Assembly (NCBI GenBank): GCA_910579655.1
Contig: CAJTVE010000041.1
Coordinates: 1 to 30,245, forward strand
From: an uncultured Allobaculum sp.
GTDB taxonomy: Bacteria; Bacillota_I; Bacilli_A; Erysipelotrichales; Erysipelotrichaceae
Length of the DNA: 30,245 nt
Reading direction: 5' to 3'
Part shown: positions 24,351-30,245 of the stretch, piece after piece
How the letters are laid out: each line of letters begins with the position of its first letter
Position numbering within the stretch: position 1 is the stretch's first letter
Position numbers and translations under genes: made by a program
Notes under the pieces: generated by a model
The model's database searches: none
What the model was told of the DNA's origin: nothing
Seen by the model: the letters and a program-made list of their open reading frames with translations, nothing else

Positions 24351-24757
24351 GTAAAGCGCCTGCTTTCTGAATGGACGCTTTGATCAACATTCTGGTTCGA
24401 TTGAAAAAAACGGATCAGGAAGGATTCAGGGCATGACTCATTCAGAAAATGAAAACACGATCTAAAAACAGGATCCACTGGAAATCCAAAGCATAAGATC
24501 AGAAATCCAAAATCAGGATCAGAGAAAATAAAAAGGAAATTTTGGAAACCGATACGGATTGTATCCGCAGTCTGTTTCAAAAAACAAAGCTCAAAAACAA
24601 GCAAACTAAGACCTGCCTGATTGGGATGGGGATCCTGCCAGGCAAGTTGGGACTTTGAAGACAGATGGGGATCATGTCTTCGAATTGAGTCCTGCACCAT
24701 AAGCTTCAACGATTCGAAAAATAAAAACTGACAAATCTGACAAAAAACGAGGTACGT
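24351..24757 (+). promoter_or_regulatory. fruK-fruA spacer with a palindrome and two similar hairpins
   Basis: The spacer has three elements. First, GATACGGATTGTATC (24551-24565), overlapping CGGATTGTATCCG (24555-24567), is a likely operator. Second, TGCCTG/CAGGCA (24614-24619 with 24639-24644). Third, a longer stem GAAGACA/TGTCTTC (24657-24663 with 24675-24681), extended to 24654-24684. Both hairpins carry the identical ten bases GATGGGGATC between their arms (24625-24634; 24664-24673). Neither is followed by a T run, so they are not terminators. Confidence 0.6.
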
Positions 24758-26707
24758 ATGAAGATTAAGGATCTGCTCGCTTATGAAGCGATTGATGTTC
24801 AGGCATCAGCTTCCACAAAGGAAGAAATCATTAACAAAGCCATTGATCTGATGGTAAAATCCGGCAAGATCAATAACCGCGAGGCGTATGCCAAAAAAGT
24901 ATTTGAGCGTGAAGAAGAAAGCACAACTGGCGTCGGCATGGGAATTGCCATTCCTCATGGCCGCGATGCTGCCGTAACCAAAGCCGGCCTGGCTGCCATG
25001 GTCATTCCAGATGGCGTTGAATATGCTTCCCTGGATGGCCAGCCCGTTCATCTGTTATTTTTGATTGCTGCACCAGAAGGCGGCAGCGTGCACCTGGAAG
25101 TCCTGGCTAAACTGAGCCGCATGCTCATGGATGAAACTCTCAATGCCAATTTGCAGAACGCCAAAACTGCAGATGAATTTTTACAGATTCTGACCGATGC
25201 GGAAACAGCGCTGGAAGGACCGGCTGAAGAAGAAGCTCCAGTCAACACCAATGCACCATTCATCCTGGCCGTCACCAGCTGCCCAAATGGAATTGCCCAT
25301 ACTTATATGGCTGCTGAAAACATTGAAAAGAAAGCCAAAGAACTTGGCTATCGCGTCAAAGTTGAAACCCGTGGTTCTGGCGGGGCGAAAAACGTTTTGA
25401 CGGCTGCTGAAATTGCAGAAGCGGACGGTATCGTTGTTGCAGCCGACGCAAAAGTTCCAATTGACCGTTTTGATGGCAAACGCCTGATTCAGGCTCCTGT
25501 ATCCGATGGGATTCACAAGCCAGAAGAGCTGATCGCAAGATCACTGGATCCCAATACTCCGTTATTTAAAGGCAATGGGGCGGCTGGAGCCGATAGTGCC
25601 GGCGGCGAAAAAGAATCCGGCTGGCGTGCTGTCTATACATCGCTGATGAATGGTGTCAGCCATATGCTGCCATTTGTGATCGGCGGTGGTCTGATGATCG
25701 CGATTTCCTTCTTGATTGATGGTTTCTTTGTGGATATGAACAGTCTCGAAGAAGCAGAACGTGCTTTATTCGGTACGATCAACCCGGCAGCTGCTTTCTT
25801 TAAAAATGTCGGCGGCCTTGCTTTTGGCTTAATGCTCCCCGTTCTTGCCGGTTATATTTCTGAAGCCATTGCGGATCGTCCGGGTCTTGCACCAGGCTTT
25901 ATTGGCGGCCTGATTGCGGCCAACGGAAAATCTGGCTTCTTAGGTGCTTTGCTTGCTGGTTTCTTAGCCGGTTATTTAGTAAACCTGTGCAAGAAAATGT
26001 GCTCCAAACTGCCAGCCAGCCTGGAAGGCATTAAACCAATGCTGATTTATCCATTACTTGGTATTGCTTTAATCGGTGCAATTATGGTTTACCTGGTTGA
26101 ACCTCCAGTCGGATGGCTCAATACCCAGCTTAACTTCTGGCTCGAATCTCTGAATGGTTCTTCCGGTGTTCTGCTTGGCGCTCTGCTTGCCGGCATGATG
26201 GCTTTAGATATGGGCGGTCCGTTCAACAAAGCTGCTTATGTATTTGGTACGGCTTCTCTTGCTGCCGGAAACTACTCCATCATGGCTGCCGTTATGATCG
26301 GCGGTATGGTTCCACCTCTTGCCATTGCTTTAGCCACTTACTTATTCAAAGACAGATTTACTGAAGATGAAAGAAAAACTGGCCCAACCAACGTTATCAT
26401 GGGTCTGGCCTTCATTACCGAAGGCGCCATCCCGTTTGCGGCCAGCGATCCACTCCATGTTTTACCTGCGTGCGTCGTTGGTTCTGCCCTTGCTGGTGCT
26501 CTTTCTGAACTGTTTGGCTGCACCCTCATGGCTCCTCATGGTGGTATCTTCGTTGTCCTGACCATTGGCAACCCACTGATGTATATCGTTGCTTTAATTG
26601 CCGGAACAATCGCAGGTGCTTTGATTCTTGGATTCTCCAAGAAGAAAATTGCAGCAAAAACTGCCCCAGCAGCTGATGAAGAGGAAACTGTAGCAGCTGC
26701 AGCATAA
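24758..26707 (+). CDS. fruA: PTS fructose-specific EIIABC
   Basis: A 649-residue permease that imports fructose and phosphorylates it to fructose-1-phosphate. Domains in order: IIA (about 1-150, active His67 in AIPHGRD), IIB (about 165-270, active Cys175 in TSCPNGIAHT), and IIC (about 290-630, membrane part, with MLPFVIGGGLMIAISF, a GFIGGLIA loop, and AFITEGAIPFAASDP near the end). The C-terminus is an acidic, Ala-rich cytoplasmic tail. The start is supported by CGAGG about 6 nt before the ATG. The fusion order IIA-IIB-IIC is normal for this type in Firmicutes. The next terminator is 200 nt downstream. Confidence 0.97.
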   Translation: MKIKDLLAYEAIDVQASASTKEEIINKAIDLMVKSGKINNREAYAKKVFEREEESTTGVGMGIAIPHGRDAAVTKAGLAAMVIPDGVEYASLDGQPVHLLFLIAAPEGGSVHLEVLAKLSRMLMDETLNANLQNAKTADEFLQILTDAETALEGPAEEEAPVNTNAPFILAVTSCPNGIAHTYMAAENIEKKAKELGYRVKVETRGSGGAKNVLTAAEIAEADGIVVAADAKVPIDRFDGKRLIQAPVSDGIHKPEELIARSLDPNTPLFKGNGAAGADSAGGEKESGWRAVYTSLMNGVSHMLPFVIGGGLMIAISFLIDGFFVDMNSLEEAERALFGTINPAAAFFKNVGGLAFGLMLPVLAGYISEAIADRPGLAPGFIGGLIAANGKSGFLGALLAGFLAGYLVNLCKKMCSKLPASLEGIKPMLIYPLLGIALIGAIMVYLVEPPVGWLNTQLNFWLESLNGSSGVLLGALLAGMMALDMGGPFNKAAYVFGTASLAAGNYSIMAAVMIGGMVPPLAIALATYLFKDRFTEDERKTGPTNVIMGLAFITEGAIPFAASDPLHVLPACVVGSALAGALSELFGCTLMAPHGGIFVVLTIGNPLMYIVALIAGTIAGALILGFSKKKIAAKTAPAADEEETVAAAA

Positions 26708-26819
26708 GGAACAGAAAAGAAATAACCCCCTTACAGCCAGCCATCATTTCTGCGATATAGTGCGATATATAAAGAGAAGCAATCGCCTATTTATTGGGGA
26801 ATTAATATCCAACTGATCC

Positions 26820-26833
26820 TAAGTTTAAACTTA
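26820..26833. repeat. 14-bp perfect palindrome in the fru 3' region
   Basis: TAAGTTTAAACTTA lies between fruA and its terminator. It has no loop and so cannot act as an RNA hairpin; it could be a protein site. A nearby tandem repeat TGCGATATA occurs twice at about 26750. Confidence 0.5.
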
Positions 26834-26908
26834 CTGATTGACGAACCTGATCGAGTATCAAAACCTTCTCCTTTTTCAATCTCACCGACTTGGTTCGTTC
26901 CCTTTCCT

Positions 26909-26940
26909 GGCTGGAATTCTGGATGAATTCCAGCCTTTTT
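26909..26940 (+). terminator. Terminator of the fructose operon
   Basis: A perfect 11-bp stem (GGCTGGAATTC/GAATTCCAGCC), 5-nt loop and TTTTT, 200 nt after the fruA stop. The transcript thus has a long 3' untranslated region. Confidence 0.9.
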
Positions 26941-27250
26941 AAGTTCCTGACTCGACAAAACAGGCCGACTCGATGAAAAATGGTACTCTTTCCACAAATG
27001 TGCCGGATGTTTGTTAGCGTAGAACTTATTTGTTTTTGATTGCTTTGCCTTAAGAATTACAAATTATTATGGAATGCTTGTTTGGATAAGTCACGGCTTT
27101 GAATGAGATACTTTGCTTTTCCAGGCGGCTGCTCACGCCCAAAAGAGGGCATTGTCAGCAGAAACTTTTTTGGGCTCTGGCAGAATAAAGAAGACTTAAC
27201 CAATGTGTTAATGAGTTAATGGGTTCTATGTTCTGGAAGCGGAGGGAAAA
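26941..27250. other. Spacer upstream of the ZIP transporter gene
   Basis: No gene. An 8-bp inverted repeat GCCCAAAA (27137-27144) / TTTTGGGC (27168-27175) could form a leader hairpin, and GTTAATG is repeated in tandem near 27205-27220. No Mn, Ni/Co or other known metal riboswitch pattern was recognised. Confidence 0.4.
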
Positions 27251-28033
27251 ATGAACGTTTCAGCTTTTTATATGATTCTGATTCCCTTTTTGGGGACTAC
27301 ACTGGGAGCAGGCTGTGTATTTTTGATGGGCAGTCATCTCAATATAAAACTTCAGAAGGCGCTGACAGGTTTTGCGGGAGGAGTCATGGTTGCGGCTTCG
27401 GTCTGGTCTTTGTTGATTCCGGCCATTGACGAAGCAGCTGATCTGGGCCGGTTTGCCTGTGTGCCAGCTGCAGTTGGATTTTTAGGCGGGATCTTCTTTT
27501 TGCTGATCCTGGATATGGTCGTGCCGCACCTGCATCAGAACAGTGATCAGCCAGAAGGCATCCATACAGATTTAAAAGACAGTATTCTGCTGGTGCTGGC
27601 TGTGACTCTCCATAATATTCCGGAAGGAATGACGGTAGGCATTGTCATTGCGGGATGGCTGAGCGGGCAGACGATGATTACCTTGTCGGGGGCGATGGCT
27701 CTAGCCATCGGAATTGCCATTCAGAACTTCCCGGAAGGAGCGATTATTTCCATGCCTTTGCGCACCCAGGGACTGAAAAAGTCAAAAGCCTTTGGATACG
27801 GCTTTTTATCGGGAGTAGTTGAGCCGATTGCTGCTGTTGTGACTTTATTGCTGGCTAATCAGCTCCTGCCGTTTTTGCCCTACCTGCTCAGTTTTGCAGC
27901 GGGGGCGATGATCTATGTTGTCGTGGAAGAACTGATTCCGGAAGCTTCGCAGGGGGACCATTCCAACCTGGCCACTGTGGCTTTTGCGCTTGGGTTTACC
28001 TTGATGATGGTGTTGGATGTTGCCCTGGCCTAG
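27251..28033 (+). CDS. ZIP-family divalent metal transporter
   Basis: A 260-residue membrane protein of the ZIP family (GufA/ZupT-like), which brings zinc, manganese or iron into the cytoplasm. About eight hydrophobic segments are visible. The two metal-site helices carry HNIPEG (His121-Gly126) and QNFPEG (Gln158-Gly163), and a His-containing loop (PHLHQNSDQPEGIH, about 92-105) joins helices 3 and 4, as in the family. The start is supported by GGAGGG 5 nt before the ATG. It is a single gene with its own leader and terminator. Metal preference cannot be told; the Gln at the second motif occurs in ZupT/GufA-type members. Confidence 0.92.
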   Translation: MNVSAFYMILIPFLGTTLGAGCVFLMGSHLNIKLQKALTGFAGGVMVAASVWSLLIPAIDEAADLGRFACVPAAVGFLGGIFFLLILDMVVPHLHQNSDQPEGIHTDLKDSILLVLAVTLHNIPEGMTVGIVIAGWLSGQTMITLSGAMALAIGIAIQNFPEGAIISMPLRTQGLKKSKAFGYGFLSGVVEPIAAVVTLLLANQLLPFLPYLLSFAAGAMIYVVVEELIPEASQGDHSNLATVAFALGFTLMMVLDVALA

Positions 28034-28101
28034 GAAAGTCAGAAGACAGCTTCAATCCCTTGAATCAATAGGATAGATTCTGAATTTTGTCCTGAAAACA
28101 G

Positions 28102-28154
28102 AAACAGCCTGGAATTCTCCATTTTTCCCTTTGGAGAATTCCAGGCTGTTTTTT
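28102..28154. terminator. Strong bidirectional terminator
   Basis: A perfect 19-bp stem (28102-28120 with 28133-28151), 12-nt loop and T run on the plus strand, between the ZIP gene and the convergent capA-like gene. The reverse strand also ends in TTTCTGTTTT, so it serves both. Confidence 0.92.
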
Positions 28155-28175
28155 CGATGGTCAAAAGTACAGGAT

Positions 28176-29447
28176 TTATACGCCATAATCGATTTGAATG
28201 TTGGAGGGGTTGCCGACAACCGAATCGACATACTGGCGGATCCATTCTTTGGACAGATCCAGACCATAGTAGGTCATGTAATGATTCGCGATCATTTCGT
28301 CATTATATTCATGAATCGTCGTGGTCCGATAGGTCCGCAAATCAGGTGTGATATAGGTGACGGTTGGAGTAAATTTGACGTTTTCAAAGGTAGCTTTTTT
28401 CGTTTCAAAATCATAATCGAGCTGGAACTGCGCCATGCCCCCAACCATGCTTTCATCACTGTTCTGGGCAGAAACAAAGTTGCCTAACGAATAATAGACC
28501 AGTGTGTTCTGATCCTCAGAGACGAGAAATTCAACGGGCTGAATGACATGGGGATGGGTGCCGATGATGACTTCAACGCCCTGGTCATGTAAAAACTCGG
28601 CAATGGCCTTCTGCTCAGGCTGGATGGCCGTTTTATACTCTTCACCCCAGTGCATGGAGACAATCTGGACGTCACTCACCTCTTTGAGCGCATCCAGCTT
28701 GGCTTTCATCATTTCATAATTCACACTGTTGTCTTTATTGCGATAATCATTGACCAGCCAATCCGATCCAAAAGGTTCAGATAAGCCATTCAGACCATAG
28801 GTGAAGGTGCAAAGGCCGACTTTAATCCCATTGATCTCTTTGACTTGCGGATTGTCGGCATGTTCTGGGGTGGTGTGGGCTCCGGTTGCACTGATTTGCG
28901 GATGATGGTCCTGAAGGTAGTTCAGTTCCGTAATCAGGCCCTCACTGCCGGCGTCTAAAGAATGATTGCTGGCAACAGAAATCCAGTTAAAGCCGGCAGC
29001 GGCAATCGTATCGATCATTTCTAAAGGTCCGTTGAAAGCCGGATAGCCGGAAAGCCCGTATTCATCTCCGGCGCAGACAGTCTCAAAGTTGATGTAGTTC
29101 AGGTCGGAACCAGAAGTATACGGTTTTGTGATTTCATAAATCGGAGAAAAGTCTCGATTTCCGTGATCCTGTTCATAGTAAACAAAAATTGTATCATGAA
29201 GCAGATTATCCCCAACGCCGGTAAAGGTAAAGGAGGCTGTATTCTGGTCAATGGCTCCTTCATGCAAAGGGCTGTCGGCAGTCGTTGGATCTTGTTTGGG
29301 AGCAGGACGAATGATTTTATAGAGCGCAAAGCCCATCAGGCCAAGACTGGATAGGATCAATGCGAAACAAACAGTGATCATGGCGATGCGAAGTCTTCTT
29401 TTCCAGATGCGCCGGCGCTTTTTTTGGGCAGAGGTATTTGTTGTCAT
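28176..29447 (-). CDS. CapA-family protein (PGA capsule synthesis/metallophosphatase-like)
   Basis: A 423-residue membrane-anchored protein. A basic N-terminus (KKRRRIWKRRLR) precedes one membrane helix at about 19-44, so the body faces outward. The CapA/PGA_cap signatures follow: GVGDNLLHD (Asp80), NFET at 120-123, VASNHSLDAG at about 158-167, MHWGEEY (His266), GTHPHV (His298, His300) and SLGNF at 320-324. These residues match the calcineurin-like metal sites; many such proteins have unclear roles and are not capsule enzymes. No Shine-Dalgarno is seen before the ATG at 29447 or that at 29474, so the start is uncertain. It is not accompanied by capB, capC or capE. A candidate cre lies just upstream. 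Confidence 0.9.
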   Translation of the reverse strand: MTTNTSAQKKRRRIWKRRLRIAMITVCFALILSSLGLMGFALYKIIRPAPKQDPTTADSPLHEGAIDQNTASFTFTGVGDNLLHDTIFVYYEQDHGNRDFSPIYEITKPYTSGSDLNYINFETVCAGDEYGLSGYPAFNGPLEMIDTIAAAGFNWISVASNHSLDAGSEGLITELNYLQDHHPQISATGAHTTPEHADNPQVKEINGIKVGLCTFTYGLNGLSEPFGSDWLVNDYRNKDNSVNYEMMKAKLDALKEVSDVQIVSMHWGEEYKTAIQPEQKAIAEFLHDQGVEVIIGTHPHVIQPVEFLVSEDQNTLVYYSLGNFVSAQNSDESMVGGMAQFQLDYDFETKKATFENVKFTPTVTYITPDLRTYRTTTIHEYNDEMIANHYMTYYGLDLSKEWIRQYVDSVVGNPSNIQIDYGV

Positions 29448-29478
29448 GATCGAAGTATAGCATTCAAAATACATGTTA

Positions 29479-29492
29479 TGGAATCGCTTTCA
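29479..29492. promoter_or_regulatory. Candidate cre site before the capA-like gene
   Basis: TGGAATCGCTTTCA fits TGnAAnCGnTnnCA at every fixed position. It lies 5-45 bp before the possible start codons of the leftward gene, a place where binding would block transcription. Confidence 0.45.
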
Positions 29493-29645
29493 GAAACAAA
29501 AGGGCAATTTGGTTGATAAGTGGATTTAAAATTACGCCCAACTTCTTTTTGATCTTCAAAGCCAGATTCCAAAAGCCTGAGGGCGAAAGATAAAAACCTG
29601 GAAAGCAGAAAAGAAATAGGAATATCCAAGATTGTGGGTGGTTGG

Positions 29646-29790
29646 TCTACTCCTCCAAACTAAATTGTGGTTTCCCACACTTTCTTGGAGGTACCCTCCA
29701 CGTTTATTGTGTGGGGTCTACAGAGGACCCCCATACTCTCGAATGGACAAAAACGTGGGAAGAAATCTGATAGATTTCTTCCCACGTTCG
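29646..29790. ncRNA. Candidate structured RNA with mutually exclusive stems
   Basis: Several stems are packed into 145 bases. Set A: CCTCCAA (29652-29658) with TTGGAGG (29685-29691), enclosing TGTGG/CCACA, plus GGGGTC (29713-29718) with GACCCC (29726-29731). Set B: CCCACAC (29674-29680) with GTGTGGG (29709-29715), enclosing TGGAGG/CCTCCA (29686-29691 with 29695-29700). A and B share bases and cannot form together. A perfect 16-bp stem (29752-29767 with 29773-29788) follows. On the minus strand this last stem is followed by TTTTTG, so it can also be a leftward terminator. No known RNA family was recognised, and the strand is unknown. Confidence 0.4.
29752..29788 (-). terminator. Perfect 16-bp stem with leftward T run
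   Basis: AACGTGGGAAGAAATC pairs with its complement around a 5-nt loop. Leftwards it ends in GTTTTTG. Rightwards the tail CGTTAGTTT is weak. It may end a leftward transcript from beyond 29790, where no leftward gene is recognised. Confidence 0.55.
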
Positions 29791-29880
29791 TTAGTTTCTA
29801 GGTATATTTGAAATATGAAAAGAACAGTCTCTCCCCAGAAGGGAAAGCCTGGAACAAAATAAAAGGATGGGCCGTATGTT

Positions 29881-30180
29881 TTGCCGACCTACACCCATCC
29901 TCTGTTCCTTGCGAACATCATCATTTTATATCAATTTATTTTCCCTGAAAAGGTGAACAGTTTTTTTAGTCAACTCGGAGAATTCTATGCGTCTGCTCTA
30001 TCGGAGAAACTGTCGGCAGAAGCATTGGAAGTTTGTATTAAGTCCCAGGAAGAGGCAATCCAGGACTCTTATGACGAATGGGCTTCTTCCCTTGATCTTG
30101 ATTCTATTGAAGATCCAGATCAACCTGGAATCTTTCCTGGCTATCAGTTTATGGGTAGCTATAAGCGGTGTATTTGTTAA
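29881..30180 (+). pseudogene. Unrecognised ORF apparently cut off by an insertion sequence
   Basis: An open frame of 99 codons with natural-looking, acidic composition (EKLSAEALEVCIKSQEE, then DEWASSLDLDSIEDPDQPG). I do not recognise the family. The TTG at 29881 has no clear ribosome binding site; a GTG at 29953 is an alternative. The last residues (KRCIC, then stop) run into a sequence that looks like an IS21-type end starting at about 30175, so the native C-terminus is probably missing. An 8-bp inverted repeat (AGGATGGG 29864-29871 / CCCATCCT 29894-29901) overlaps its start. No signal peptide is evident, though a hydrophobic stretch LFLANIIILYQFIF occurs near the N-terminus if the TTG start is used. 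Confidence 0.35.
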
Positions 30181-30245
30181 CTTAAAAGTGGCCAATTTCT
30201 TCCGAATATCGGTTGAAAAGTTGCCACTATTTTTATTACTCCAAT
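30175..30245. mobile_element. Probable terminal region of an IS21-family element, partial
   Basis: Starting with TGTTAACTTAA at 30175, the sequence carries two related blocks: AGTGGCCAATTTCTTCCGA at about 30187 and AGTTGCCACTATTTTTATTA at about 30219, some 32 bp apart. IS21-family elements have such repeated GTGGCCAATTT...CCGA-type transposase sites at their ends. The transposase genes istA/istB would lie beyond the window, so this is recall of a pattern and not a proven call. Confidence 0.45.

Noticed and set aside
24312..24381. AAAGCGTCC / GGACGCTTT inverted repeat around the fruK stop
   Set aside because: The loop of about 52 nt includes coding sequence and there is no T run, so it is not a convincing terminator.
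26741..26775. TGCGATATA tandem repeat thought of as a CRISPR-like or iteron array
   Set aside because: Only two nine-base copies with no spacer pattern or replication gene nearby.
29987..30245. Open frame from an ATG preceded by GGAG, running to the window end
   Set aside because: It overlaps a better-looking acidic frame and reads like a shifted shadow (Leu/Ile/Arg-rich). It also crosses the proposed IS end. Kept in mind only because its ribosome binding site is good.

Overview
The window looks like chromosome from a low-to-moderate GC Gram-positive bacterium (Bacillota). The evidence is strong purine-rich ribosome binding sites, many short-loop Rho-independent terminators, candidate CcpA (cre) sites, a complete fructose PTS operon, XRE, DeoR, TetR and AraC regulators, and HflX, CapA and Xpt proteins of Firmicute style. 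The set would suit an Erysipelotrichia-like gut bacterium, but that is a guess from gene style and not from a phylogeny.

Layout. 1-134: 3' part of a 5S rRNA and its terminator, the end of an rRNA operon. 184-4235 (minus): an AlbA_2/HATPase-type regulator, GTPase HflX and a hypothetical protein, with AT-rich spacers and terminators. 4922-5597 (plus): a membrane-anchored XRE regulator behind two matching palindromes. 5671-8312 (minus): an alpha-type subunit of an NDP-forming acyl-CoA synthetase, overlapping a duplicated Lrp/AsnC-like protein. 8675-10417: xanthine phosphoribosyltransferase divergent from a YdcF/DUF218 protein. 10484-12204 (minus): an AraC regulator, an O6-alkylguanine-DNA alkyltransferase and an orphan lactose-type EIIA. 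13145-18786 (plus): a cytoplasmic GH31 glycosidase followed by a complete DctP/DctQ/DctM TRAP transporter, probably one uptake-and-hydrolysis system for an acidic glycoside. 18919-20740: a membrane-anchored alpha/beta hydrolase divergent from a TetR regulator. 20865-21878 (minus): a DUF2804 protein. 22678-26707 (plus): the fructose regulon fruR-fruK-fruA. 27251-28033 (plus): a ZIP metal transporter. 28176-29447 (minus): a CapA-family protein. 29646-30245: a dense set of inverted repeats, an unrecognised ORF that appears cut off, and what looks like the end of an IS21-type insertion sequence.

Most of the novelty is in the spacers. The sequence shows an operator pair before the XRE gene, a recurring GATTCGTATC-like palindrome before the TetR, fruR and fruA genes, two leader hairpins before fruA that carry the same ten-base segment, a nine-A tract that puts the orphan EIIA out of frame with an upstream GTG, and a set of mutually exclusive stems near 29650-29730. 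No CRISPR array, tRNA gene or prophage was seen. All functional calls come from motif reading; no database search was possible.
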